From Pseudonocardia acidicola (GTDB lineage Bacteria; Actinomycetota; Actinomycetes; Mycobacteriales; Pseudonocardiaceae): a stretch of DNA of 64,000 bases. Below are positions 18,496-26,547 of this stretch, one piece after another (within the stretch, counting starts at the first letter, position 1; each line of letters opens with the position of its first letter). The notes under the pieces were generated by a model, which saw nothing but the letters and a program-made list of their open reading frames with translations, was not told the DNA's origin and searched no databases. The translations under genes were made by a program, and so were the position numbers. Where the stretch lies: the NCBI RefSeq assembly GCF_012911935.1, contig NZ_JAAXLA010000001.1, positions 124,001 to 188,000 on the forward strand, read 5' to 3'.

Positions 18496-19211
18496 CACGC
18501 ACGCTCAAGGACACCCTCGCCTGGGCCGGCGACGGCGCCGCGCATCTGCGCGGGTTGATGTCGCGGTTGGGCGACGAGGCCTTCGCGGCCCCGTCCGCCC
18601 TGCCCGGCTGGAGTCGGGCGCACGTGCTGACGCACATCGCCCGCAACGCCGACGCCATGATCAACCTGCTGACCTGGGCGCGGACCGGGGTCGTCACCCC
18701 GGCCTACGTCAGCCGCGAGCAGCGCGACGCGGACATCGAGGCCGGAGCGGGGCGGCCGGCTGACGCGATCCGTACCGACGTCGAGGTCACCTCGGACAAG
18801 CTGGCCCAGGTCGTCAAGGCGATGCCGGAGTCGGCCTGGTCGGCAACCGTGCGCAACGTGCAGGGTGTGGAGATCCCGGCGACCGACATCCCGTGGGTGC
18901 GGGCCCGGGAGATGTGGATCCATGCGGTGGACCTCGACGCCGGTGCGGCGTTCACCGACTTCCCGGCGCCGATGGTCCACGAGCTGCTCACCGACGTCAC
19001 CGCGACGCTCGGGGCGAAGGAGGACTGTCCGGCCGTCCGCCTGATCGCCACCGACCACCAGCAGGTGTGGACGCTCCGGACCGCCGCGGGGGCGGTCGCC
19101 GTCCTCGGGCCGGCGGCCGAGCTCGCGGGCTGGGTGCTGGGCCGGACCCGCAGCCGGGAACTGCGCACCGACGACGGCCGTCCGCTGCCCGAGCTGCCCG
19201 GCTGGCTCTGA
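18492..19211 (+). CDS. Maleylpyruvate isomerase family mycothiol-dependent enzyme
   Basis: 239 residues. The GTG start overlaps the preceding stop (GTGA), so the two are translationally coupled. The DinB/MDMPI four-helix domain is visible, with LPGWSRAHVLTHIARNAD (about residues 37-54) giving the first metal His. A further His lies in REMWIHAVDLD (about residue 142). The C-terminal domain of about 80 residues is typical of the mycothiol branch. Mycothiol is the low-molecular-weight thiol of actinobacteria, consistent with the host. The likely reaction is cis-trans isomerisation of maleylpyruvate to fumarylpyruvate, feeding the upstream hydrolase. DNA-damage or stress DinB relatives cannot be fully excluded. 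Confidence 0.85.
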   Translation: MTRTLKDTLAWAGDGAAHLRGLMSRLGDEAFAAPSALPGWSRAHVLTHIARNADAMINLLTWARTGVVTPAYVSREQRDADIEAGAGRPADAIRTDVEVTSDKLAQVVKAMPESAWSATVRNVQGVEIPATDIPWVRAREMWIHAVDLDAGAAFTDFPAPMVHELLTDVTATLGAKEDCPAVRLIATDHQQVWTLRTAAGAVAVLGPAAELAGWVLGRTRSRELRTDDGRPLPELPGWL

Positions 19212-19244
19212 CCGGGTCCGGTCGGGCCCGGCGCCGCGACGCGG

Positions 19245-19940
19245 TCAACCCTCGTCGCGGCGGGTCAGCTCGTCGAGCCGGGTCTGCACGTCGTCGAGGC
19301 GGGCCTGCAGGAGCGCGACCTCGGCGCTGAGCACCGCGACGGCGCCGGCCGCTTCGGGCACGGCCGGCGCCGGCAGCGGCGCCACCGGCCCGGCGGCCGC
19401 GTCGTCGGTCGTCACAGTGATCCCACCGGCCAGCCTGCCGAACACCTCAGGCCCGAGCACCGGCCGGATGCCTGCGCACGCCGCGCAGACCGGGACCAGC
19501 CGCCGCCAGCCCACGCTGCCCGCCCCGGAGTCGGCGAGCACCTGGGCCGGCCGGGCGCACTCACAGCGCCCGATGCGCACCACGCACACCCGTTGCCGGG
19601 CGTAGCGCAACCCGCGCTCGTAGCGCCGGTAACGCCCGGACACCGCGACCTCCAGCAGCACCGCGCCCCGGTACTCCGGCTCGCAGGCCAGGTCCCGGGC
19701 CGCGGAGAGCAGGTGGAAGCAGTAGAAGCCGCAGTCGCACCAGCGTGACGGGCACGCGTGCCGGGAGCCGTGCACGCAGATCGCGTCGTCCACCGCGCGG
19801 TAGACATGCGCGCGACCCAGCGTGACACCGCTGAACCCGGCGGCCGTCCCGTCGGCGGACAACATCGGGTAGGCGAGCTTGAACCCCGGCAGCGGCCGGT
19901 CCGAGTGCTCCCGCGACGTGCGGGTGGCCGGCCAGCCCAT
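19245..19940 (-). CDS. Cys-rich protein of unknown function with C-terminal coiled coil
   Basis: 231 residues from ATG 19940, 5 bases after the stop of a 58-residue gene, with GAGGTC inside that gene as the ribosome site. I do not recognise the family. The central part (residues about 45-160) is rich in Cys and His, for example PSRWCDCGFYCFH, RIGRCECARP and VCAACAG, so metal binding is plausible. It also has a repeated Tyr/Arg pattern (SGRYRRYERGLRYAR). The last 35 residues form a likely coiled coil (VALLQARLDDVQTRLDEL). No export signal or membrane segment is seen. The longer open frame upstream (to 20162) is Arg-rich shadow sequence and overlaps the small gene. Confidence 0.6.
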   Translation of the reverse strand: MGWPATRTSREHSDRPLPGFKLAYPMLSADGTAAGFSGVTLGRAHVYRAVDDAICVHGSRHACPSRWCDCGFYCFHLLSAARDLACEPEYRGAVLLEVAVSGRYRRYERGLRYARQRVCVVRIGRCECARPAQVLADSGAGSVGWRRLVPVCAACAGIRPVLGPEVFGRLAGGITVTTDDAAAGPVAPLPAPAVPEAAGAVAVLSAEVALLQARLDDVQTRLDELTRRDEG

Positions 19941-19945
19941 CGGTC

Positions 19946-20122
19946 TCAGACCTCGGCGGGCCGTTCGACCGACTCCGGTTCCCGGACGAGCACGGGTGCG
20001 GTCCCGGCGCGCTCGCGGGCCGCGACGCGTGGCTCCGCGGAGGTGCCGGTCGTCCCGGGCACGGCCCGGTCGGCATCCGGATCGGCCGCGAATCCCTCGG
20101 CGAGCTTCCTGCCCAGTCTCAT
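19946..20122 (-). CDS. Small protein of 58 residues, first gene of a two-gene operon
   Basis: ATG 20122 to TGA 19946-19948. A strong GGGAGG ribosome site lies 5 bases upstream of the ATG, and third codon positions are almost all G or C, as in neighbouring genes. The product begins MRLGRKLAEGFAADPDADRA and is acidic with a Glu/Pro-rich end. No membrane segment or known domain is visible. The stop codon lies 5 bases before the start of the Cys-rich gene, so both are probably made from one transcript. No function can be proposed. Confidence 0.6.
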   Translation of the reverse strand: MRLGRKLAEGFAADPDADRAVPGTTGTSAEPRVAARERAGTAPVLVREPESVERPAEV

Positions 20123-20301
20123 GGCGCCTCCCGCAGCTGGACGGACGCGAACTCCGTGACACCAGGCTGACCCCGCCGCGGCCCGTTGTCCAGAGTCCTG
20201 CGTCCCGGGTTCAGCGGTGCGGGTTCAGCACGTGACCGCAGCCGGGGCCAGGGCGACGAACAGCGGCCGCACCGACGTCGCCGTAGCCGGGACCTCACGG
20301 C

Positions 20302-21816
20302 GTGACACCGTGGAAGCGACGTGCCAGGCTCGCGGCCGTGCCACCGGAGGCGGTCCCGCGCCCCGAGGATCTCGACCGGCCCCGGCAGGGTCCCGGTTTC
20401 GACGCCGTGCGCACCGAGTTCCGGCTACCGGCGCAGTTCCCACCCGCTGTACTCGCCGAGGCCGCCCGCGTGGCCGGGCTCCCGCCGGGCCCCGGACCCG
20501 ACCGGATCGACGCCACGCACATCCCGCTGGTCACCATCGACCCGCCCGGCGCCAAGGACCTCGATCAGGCCCTCGGGGTGCAGCGCCGCGACGGCGGCTA
20601 CCGGGTGCACTACGCGATCGCGGACCTGGGCGCCGTCGTCGAGCCGCACGGGCCGCTCGACATCGAGGTGCGCCGCCGCGGGCAGACGGCCTATCTCCCG
20701 GACGGTTCGGTGCCGCTGCATCCGCCGGTGCTCTCCGAGGGCATCGCCAGTCTGCTTCCCGATGGCCCGCGTGCGGCCGTGCTGTGGCGGATCGACACCG
20801 ACGCCGACGGCGAACCGGTCGAGGTGCAGCTGCAGCGCGCGGTGGTCCGCTCGCAGGCCCGGCTGGACTACGCGGGCGTGCAGGCCGACGTGAACAGCGC
20901 AGACCCCGAGCGGCTGCACCCCGCGCTGGCCGCGCTGCCCGAGCTGGGCCCGCTGCGCCGGGCGCTGGCGGTGCGCCGCGGCGCGATCGAGCTCGAGCTG
21001 CCCGAGCAGGAGGTGCACCCGGACGGGAACGGCGGGTGGACCGTCCAGGTCCGGCGGCGCACCGACGTCGAGGTGTGGAACGCGGAGATCTCGCTGCTCA
21101 CCGGGATGGTGGCGGCCCGGATGATGCTCGACGCCGGCATCGGGCTGCTGCGCACGTTGCCGGCCCCCGATCCGGCGGCCGTGGCCCAGCTGCGCTGCAC
21201 CGCGCGCGACCTCGGGGTGGCCTGGCCCGACGGCGCGACGGCCGCCGAGGTGCTGGCCGCGCTGCCGCGGGACATCCCGTATGCGCTGGCCCTGCGCAGG
21301 GCCGCGACGACGCTGCTGCGCGGTGCCGGGTACGCCGCGTTCGACGGGGCCGCGGTGCCGCCGCCGGACGACCCCGGGCACGGCGGGATCGGGGCGCCCT
21401 ACGCGCACGTCACGGCTCCACTGCGGCGGCTGGTCGACCGGTTCGGCAGTGAGGTGTGCCTGGCGCTGTCGTCGGGGACGGGCGTCCCCGAGTGGCTGCG
21501 TACCGCGCTGCCCACGCTGCCGGACATCATGGCGGCGTCGGACCTGCGCGCCGGCAAGGTGGAGCGGGCCTGCGTCGACCGCACCGAGGCAGCGCTGCTC
21601 GCCCACCGGGTGGGGGAGGATCTCGAGGTCGTGGTGTTGCGGCCGGACCCCGGCGAGGTCTACCTGGTCGACCCACCGGTGCTGGCGCGGTGCTCGGGTC
21701 CGCTGCGGGCGGGCCGGCTCGCCCGGGTCCGGCTGGTCGAGGCCGACCCGGCGTCGGGCCGGGTGTCCTTCGCCGCGAGCGAGAGCGACGCCGCGGAGAT
21801 CAGCCCAGATAGCTGA
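20302..21816 (+). CDS. RNB-domain ribonuclease, short RNase II/R family member
   Basis: About 504 residues from GTG 20302; GTG 20338 is an equally weak alternative. The RNB active-site motif TIDPPGAKDLDQAL lies near residues 74-87 with the Mg-binding aspartates. A second conserved block, GGIGAPYAHVTAPLRRLVDR, sits near residues 362-381. Unlike RNase R (over 700 residues), it lacks both cold-shock domains and has little room for an S1 domain, as is usual for the short actinobacterial relatives. It should degrade RNA 3' to 5'. The 3' end overlaps the nitroreductase gene on the other strand by 17 bases. Confidence 0.85.
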   Translation: MTPWKRRARLAAVPPEAVPRPEDLDRPRQGPGFDAVRTEFRLPAQFPPAVLAEAARVAGLPPGPGPDRIDATHIPLVTIDPPGAKDLDQALGVQRRDGGYRVHYAIADLGAVVEPHGPLDIEVRRRGQTAYLPDGSVPLHPPVLSEGIASLLPDGPRAAVLWRIDTDADGEPVEVQLQRAVVRSQARLDYAGVQADVNSADPERLHPALAALPELGPLRRALAVRRGAIELELPEQEVHPDGNGGWTVQVRRRTDVEVWNAEISLLTGMVAARMMLDAGIGLLRTLPAPDPAAVAQLRCTARDLGVAWPDGATAAEVLAALPRDIPYALALRRAATTLLRGAGYAAFDGAAVPPPDDPGHGGIGAPYAHVTAPLRRLVDRFGSEVCLALSSGTGVPEWLRTALPTLPDIMAASDLRAGKVERACVDRTEAALLAHRVGEDLEVVVLRPDPGEVYLVDPPVLARCSGPLRAGRLARVRLVEADPASGRVSFAASESDAAEISPDS

Positions 21817-22381
21817 CCGGCAGGTCGAGCGGTGTCCGCGGCGCGGGCGGGGACCCGGCCGGGGTCCCCAGGTAGATCCACCCGGTGACCTCCTCGTCCT
21901 CGGCGAGGCCGAGGTGCGCGCGGACCTTGGGGGCGTCGCCGAACCAGCCGGTGCGCCACATCGCGCCGAAACCGCGGGCGTCCGCGGCGAGCACCAGACC
22001 GTACGCGACGCACGCGGCGGAGGCCTGCTGCTCCCGGAGCGGCACCTTCGGGTGCGGGCGCGGGGCGCCCACGACCACCACGATCATCGGGGCACGCATC
22101 GCCTTCGCCCGGGTGCGATCCAGCTCCTCGGGGCTCGCGGCCGGGTCGCGCTCGGCGTGCGCGGCGGCGAACGCGTCGCCCAGCGGGCCGCGGGCGGCGG
22201 AGTCGACCACGATGAGTCGCCAGGGCCGCAACCGGCCGTGGTCGGGGGCGGAGCAGGCCGCGCTGAGCAGTTGGCGGAGCTCGTCGTGATCCGGCGCCGG
22301 GCCGGTGAGCGCCGGGCGGGAGCGCCGCCCGCGCAGGGCCGCCACGACGTCGGCGGGCCGGCCCGCCTGCCCACTCGTCAC
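21800..22381 (-). CDS. Nitroreductase family protein (FMN-dependent)
   Basis: 193 residues from GTG 22381. The N-terminal RRSRPALTGPAP and APDHGRLRPWRLIVV segments resemble the FMN-binding RRS and P-x-x-H/W regions of small nitroreductases (YdjA-like). GFGAMWRTGWFGDAPKVRAHLGL and EVTGWIYLGTP are the matching C-terminal elements. The fold dimerises around FMN and reduces nitroaromatics, quinones or unknown substrates with NAD(P)H. It is divergent from the GCS2 ligase gene and convergent with the RNB gene. The start is uncertain because no good ribosome site is seen. Confidence 0.8.
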   Translation of the reverse strand: MTSGQAGRPADVVAALRGRRSRPALTGPAPDHDELRQLLSAACSAPDHGRLRPWRLIVVDSAARGPLGDAFAAAHAERDPAASPEELDRTRAKAMRAPMIVVVVGAPRPHPKVPLREQQASAACVAYGLVLAADARGFGAMWRTGWFGDAPKVRAHLGLAEDEEVTGWIYLGTPAGSPPAPRTPLDLPVSYLG

Positions 22382-22431
22382 CTCAGGTCAACCCCCGTTC
22401 CGGTGTCCGCTCCGACACGCTCCCAAGCGGA

Positions 22432-22450
22432 TCAATTAAGGCTACCCTCA
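22432..22450. promoter_or_regulatory. Possible IdeR/DtxR iron box
   Basis: The 19 bases centred on GGCTACCCT match the DtxR/IdeR consensus TTAGGTTAGGCTAACCTAA at about 13 positions. They lie between the divergent nitroreductase and GCS2 ligase genes, and an ideR gene is encoded at 6.2-6.9 kb. The score is borderline and the same stretch could be part of a promoter. Confidence 0.3.
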
Positions 22451-22519
22451 TCGACGCGGGTCAGCCGGTCAGCCCTGAATACCCGCTCCCATGCCGTCCA
22501 AGCCACCGGAGGTGGAGTC

Positions 22520-23641
22520 GTGCCCACGCGCGTGTTCCGTTACGGGATCGAGCACGAGTGCGCACTGATGCGTCTCGACGGGTCGTTCGCGGACTTCACC
22601 GACACCGGCTTCGACGAGCTGCAGGCGATCGTCGACGCGCTGCCGGAGGACCCCGGCGACTACCCGGACCTGCGGGTCGGCGACCTGGGGATCAAGCGCA
22701 AGCGCTGGTACGTCGAGGGTTTCGAGCGGTTCGACGAGGCCGGTGAGCTGCTCCGCTGCGACCCCAAGGGCATCGAGATCCGCACCCGCATCCACGTCTC
22801 GATCGACGACGCCGTGGCCGCGCTGCGCGCCGATCAGGCCCTGCTGGACGCCGAGGCGCTCGCCCGCGGATTCCGCACGACCGCGATCGGGTTCAACCCG
22901 GTCCGCTCGAGCTACCCGATCGTGCCGCCCCTGAACGGGTGGGAACACGTGCACCGGACCGGCTCGCCCGAGGAACGCACCGCGCACCTGCACATGGTCA
23001 CCTACGGCCCGGACCTCAACCTGTCGTGCCCGGGAATGGATGTCGATGAGCTGATCGACGTGGCCGCGAAGCTGACCTTCTACAGCCCCTACCTGGTGCC
23101 GCTGTCGTTCTCCTCGCCGTTGCGCGACGGGGGCCTGTGGGGCGGGCTGTCGGCGCGCACGGCCCTGCGCACCGGCGCCCGGCCCGCGGTGATGGTGTTC
23201 CTCGCCGACCCGGCCCGTATGGTGCCGGCCGACCCGTCGCTGACCCAGCCGGCCCGGTTGCCGGCCGAGGCCGGCCGGATCGAGTTCAAGGCGTTCGACG
23301 CCTGCCCCGATCCGCAGCTCTACGGCGAGCTGCTCAGCCTGCTCACCGGGCTGGTCCTGGACACCAGGCTGACCGGGCGGCGGACGACGCCGGACACCGC
23401 GCTGCACCAGCGGTCCGCGCGCGAGGGGCTGGCCGACCCGCTCATCCGCGCCGGCGCGGTGGCGGCGGTGGAGGCGGCGACGGCCGCGCTCGCCGGCCGG
23501 CCCGCGGACCTGGCTCGGATGGCGGCGCTGCGCGCCCGGCTCGACCGCGGGGAGTGCCCGGCCCTGGACATGATCGCCCGCTATGACGCGGGGAAGCCGG
23601 TGGCCGGGATCTGCCGGGCCCGGACCGTGGTGGCGGGCTGA
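22520..23641 (+). CDS. Glutamate-cysteine ligase family protein (GCS2 type)
   Basis: 373 residues from GTG 22520, preceded by GGAGGTGGAG. It starts with the family's YGIEHECALM (about residues 6-15), where Glu residues bind Mg-ATP. Segments SRIHVSIDDAV-like and FYSPYLVPLSFSSPLRDG follow. Family enzymes join the gamma-carboxyl of glutamate to an amine; in actinobacteria they include EgtA of ergothioneine synthesis and several of unknown product. No egtB-E genes are near, so EgtA is not claimed. The gene is isolated: a possible iron box lies upstream and a strong terminator downstream. Confidence 0.8.
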   Translation: MPTRVFRYGIEHECALMRLDGSFADFTDTGFDELQAIVDALPEDPGDYPDLRVGDLGIKRKRWYVEGFERFDEAGELLRCDPKGIEIRTRIHVSIDDAVAALRADQALLDAEALARGFRTTAIGFNPVRSSYPIVPPLNGWEHVHRTGSPEERTAHLHMVTYGPDLNLSCPGMDVDELIDVAAKLTFYSPYLVPLSFSSPLRDGGLWGGLSARTALRTGARPAVMVFLADPARMVPADPSLTQPARLPAEAGRIEFKAFDACPDPQLYGELLSLLTGLVLDTRLTGRRTTPDTALHQRSAREGLADPLIRAGAVAAVEAATAALAGRPADLARMAALRARLDRGECPALDMIARYDAGKPVAGICRARTVVAG

Positions 23642-23659
23642 CCCGCCGGGTTGGTCACA

Positions 23660-23696
23660 CCGCACGGGCGCGGCTGATGAGCCCGCGCCCGTGCGG
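23660..23696. terminator. Bidirectional terminator between the GCS2 ligase gene and panB
   Basis: A perfect 14-bp stem, CCGCACGGGCGCGG 23660-23673 with its complement 23683-23696, around a 9-base loop and between convergent genes. Confidence 0.85.
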
Positions 23697-23703
23697 GTGG
23701 TCC

Positions 23704-24585
23704 TCAGGAGTAGGAGTGCTCCGCGTCGGGGTACGCCCCGCCGCGAACCTCCTCGCCGAAGCGGCGCGCCGCGTCGAGCAGCACCCCGCCCATGTCGGCG
23801 TACTGCTTGACGAACCGGGGCTTGCGGCCGCGGTTCATCCCCGCCATGTCCGACCAGACGAGGACCTGCGCGTCGCAGTCCGGGCCGGCGCCGATGCCGA
23901 TCGTCGGGATGGCGAGCTCGGCGGTGACCCGCTTGGCCACGTCGGCCGGCACCATCTCCAGAACCACGGAGAACGCGCCCGCGGCCTGCAGGGCCAGCGC
24001 GTCCTCGACGAGCCGCTCGCCCGCGTCGCCGCGACCCTGGATCCGGAACCCACCGAGGGCGTGCTCGCTCTGCGGGGTGAACCCGAGGTGGGCCATCACC
24101 GGGATGCCGGAGGCGGACAGCGCCTCGACCTGCGGGGCGAACCGCGCGCCACCCTCCAGCTTGACGGCGTGCGCGCCGCCCTCCTTCATGAACCGGAAGG
24201 CCGTGCTGAGCGCCTGCTCGGCCGAGACCTGGTAGCTCCCGAAGGGCAGATCGGCCACGACCAGCGCGCGCTTGGTGCCCCGCACCACCGCCTTGACCAG
24301 CGGCATCAGCTCGTCGACGGTCACCGGGAGGGTGTTGTCGTAGCCGTAGACGTTGTTCGCGGCGGAGTCGCCGACGAGCAGGACCGGGATGCCGGCCTCG
24401 TCGAAGATCTCCGCGGAGTACATGTCGTAGGCGGTGAGCATCGGCCAGCGCTCGCCGCGTTCCTTGAGCTCGCGCAGATGGTGGATCCGGGTCCGCTTGG
24501 GCCGGGCAGGCGCCCGGTAGGGCGACGGCTCCTCGGCGGCGGATCCCGTAGCCTTCGCGGCGGCGCTGGTGTCGGCGTCAGACAT
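23704..24585 (-). CDS. panB: 3-methyl-2-oxobutanoate hydroxymethyltransferase
   Basis: 293 residues from ATG 24585, with GGGAGGA about 10 bases upstream. The (beta/alpha)8 PanB core begins near residue 35 after a variable Ala-rich tail. Signature segments are [31 protein letters not shown] with the Mg-binding Asp, GSYQVS, VKLEGG and AHLGFTPQ. It transfers a hydroxymethyl group from methylene-tetrahydrofolate to ketoisovalerate, the first step of pantothenate (CoA) synthesis. It lies 166 bases downstream of nadE on the same strand. A hairpin after nadE suggests separate transcription. Confidence 0.95.
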   Translation of the reverse strand: MSDADTSAAAKATGSAAEEPSPYRAPARPKRTRIHHLRELKERGERWPMLTAYDMYSAEIFDEAGIPVLLVGDSAANNVYGYDNTLPVTVDELMPLVKAVVRGTKRALVVADLPFGSYQVSAEQALSTAFRFMKEGGAHAVKLEGGARFAPQVEALSASGIPVMAHLGFTPQSEHALGGFRIQGRGDAGERLVEDALALQAAGAFSVVLEMVPADVAKRVTAELAIPTIGIGAGPDCDAQVLVWSDMAGMNRGRKPRFVKQYADMGGVLLDAARRFGEEVRGGAYPDAEHSYS

Positions 24586-24719
24586 CGTCGTCCGTCCTCC
24601 CTCGAGGCCCGCTCGGCGGGTCCCCGGGTCGTCAGGGGTGAAGACCGAAGCGTGACACTGCGAGGGGTCTGCGGGCACCGCTCTGGGACGAGGTTCACAC
24701 GCCGAAGACCGCCGACTCA

Positions 24720-24750
24720 CCCTCCCGAACGTGCCGACTCGCGGGGAGGG
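24720..24750 (-). terminator. Possible terminator after nadE
   Basis: CCCTCCC 24720-24726 pairs with GGGAGGG 24744-24750 around a 17-base loop, directly after the nadE stop codon at 24752-24754. Confidence 0.45.
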
Positions 24751-24751
24751 G

Positions 24752-26476
24752 CTAGGGCTGGCGCTCCCGCCACGTGTTCGTGATCGGCAGCCGCCGGTCC
24801 CGGCCGAACGCCTTGAGGCTGATCTTGGTGCCCGGCGGGTACTGCCGGCGCTTGTACTCGGCGCGGTCGACCATGCGCACCACGTCCTCGATCAGCCCGG
24901 CGTCGAACCCGGCGGCGACCATGTCGTCGAAGCCGCGGTCGGACTCCACGTAGTCGTCGAGGACGTCGTCGAGCAGCTCGTAGTCGGGTAGCGAGTCGGT
25001 GTCGAGCTGGCCCGGGCGCAGCTCGGCCGAGGGAGGCTTCTCGATCGAGCTCGGCGGGATCGGCGGGGTCTCGCCGCGCCTCTCGGCCTGCTCGTCGCGC
25101 CACCGGGCCAGCTTCCAGACCAGCGTCTTCGGCACGTCCTTGATCGGTGCGAAGCCGCCGACGGCATCGCCGTAGATCGTCGAGTAGCCGACCGCGAGCT
25201 CGGTCTTGTTGCCGGTGGCCAACACCAGGTGGCCCTCGAGGTTCGACAGCGCCATCAGCGTCACGCCGCGGGCCCGGGCCTGCACGTTCTCCTCCGCGAG
25301 CCCGGTGAGCCCGAGCTGGGAGACGAACACCTCGACCATGTCGCCGATCGGCTGCACCTGGAAGTGCAGCCCGGTCCGGCGGGCGAGGTCGGCGGCGTCG
25401 CCCTTGGAGTGCTCGGAGGAGTACTTCGAGGGCATCGACACGCCGTGCACGGCGTCCGGGCCCAGCGCGTCGACCGCGAGCGCGGCCACGACCGCGGAGT
25501 CGATGCCGCCGGACAGACCCAGTACGACCGAGCGGAACCGGTTCTTGCGCACGTAGTCGCGCAGGCCGGCGACCAGCGCCGACCAGACCTCGGCCTCGTC
25601 GGACAGCGGCTCGGCCAGGGTCGGTCCGGCGCTCGGCGTGCGGTCGCGCTCCGGGGCGACGTCCAGGGTGCTACGGCGCACCTCGAAGCCCGCCGGGGCG
25701 GCGTCGTCGCGCTCCGGGCGCCCACCCGGCAGATCGAGGTCGACGACCAGCAGGTGCTCGACGAACTGCGGGGCCCGGGCCACCAGGGTGCCGCCCGCGT
25801 CGACGACCATCGAGTCGCCGTCGAAGACCAGCTCGTCCTGCCCGCCGACGAGGTTGACGTAGGCGATCGGAGCACCGGCCTCACGAGCGCGGGACGCCAC
25901 CAGCTCGCCCCGGACGTCGTCCTTGGCCCGCTCGTAGGGCGAGCCGTTCAGGACCAGCAGCAGGTCGACGCCGACGTCCCCGTAGGCCGCCACCGGTCCG
26001 CCGTCCTGCCAGATGTCCTCGCAGATCACCACGCCCAGGTCGACCCCGCGGTAGCGCACGATCGGCAGGTCGTCGCCGGCCTTGAAGTAGCGGAACTCGT
26101 CGAACACCCCGTAGTTGGGCAGGTGGTGCTTGAAGTAGCGGTCGACGACCTTCCCGCGGTGGATGATCGCGGCGGCGTTGCGCGGGCCGGCCTCGTCGGC
26201 GTCGAGGTAGCCGACGACCACCAGCAGCTCACCGAGCCCGGCCTCGACGAGCTGCCCCGGCAGTGCGTCGAGCGCCTGCCGGGATGCCGCCGCGAACGAC
26301 TGGCGGAGCGCGAGATCCTCGACGGGATAGCCGGTGAGCACCATCTCGGGCAGGGCGACGACGTCCGCGCCGGCGGCCGCGGCGCGGGCGGCCTGGTCCA
26401 GCACGAGACGGGAGTTGCCGGCGATGTCTCCGACACAGGCGTTGACCTGTGCGAGCGCGATGCGGAGCTGGGGCAT
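24752..26476 (-). CDS. nadE: Glutamine-dependent NAD+ synthetase
   Basis: 574 residues. Residues 1 to about 265 are a nitrilase-like glutaminase domain with Glu in [10 protein letters not shown], Lys in [15 protein letters not shown] and nucleophile Cys in VVICEDIW. The C-terminal synthetase domain has the ATP pyrophosphatase loop [10 protein letters not shown] (about residue 324). It converts deamido-NAD to NAD with glutamine nitrogen, the last step of NAD synthesis. ATG 26476 is preceded by CAGAAT 7 bases upstream and no Shine-Dalgarno site, so the message is probably leaderless. It is divergent from the TAP-like hydrolase gene. Confidence 0.95.
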   Translation of the reverse strand: MPQLRIALAQVNACVGDIAGNSRLVLDQAARAAAAGADVVALPEMVLTGYPVEDLALRQSFAAASRQALDALPGQLVEAGLGELLVVVGYLDADEAGPRNAAAIIHRGKVVDRYFKHHLPNYGVFDEFRYFKAGDDLPIVRYRGVDLGVVICEDIWQDGGPVAAYGDVGVDLLLVLNGSPYERAKDDVRGELVASRAREAGAPIAYVNLVGGQDELVFDGDSMVVDAGGTLVARAPQFVEHLLVVDLDLPGGRPERDDAAPAGFEVRRSTLDVAPERDRTPSAGPTLAEPLSDEAEVWSALVAGLRDYVRKNRFRSVVLGLSGGIDSAVVAALAVDALGPDAVHGVSMPSKYSSEHSKGDAADLARRTGLHFQVQPIGDMVEVFVSQLGLTGLAEENVQARARGVTLMALSNLEGHLVLATGNKTELAVGYSTIYGDAVGGFAPIKDVPKTLVWKLARWRDEQAERRGETPPIPPSSIEKPPSAELRPGQLDTDSLPDYELLDDVLDDYVESDRGFDDMVAAGFDAGLIEDVVRMVDRAEYKRRQYPPGTKISLKAFGRDRRLPITNTWRERQP

Positions 26477-26547
26477 ACGACCAATTCTGCTCCACGATCG
26501 GGTGCGGCAGGACATGCGCCGGGTGGCTGCGCTGGCATGCTGCACGC

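Noticed and set aside
22520..23641. Call as EgtA of ergothioneine synthesis
   Set aside because: No egtB, egtC, egtD or egtE genes are nearby and the family is functionally mixed.
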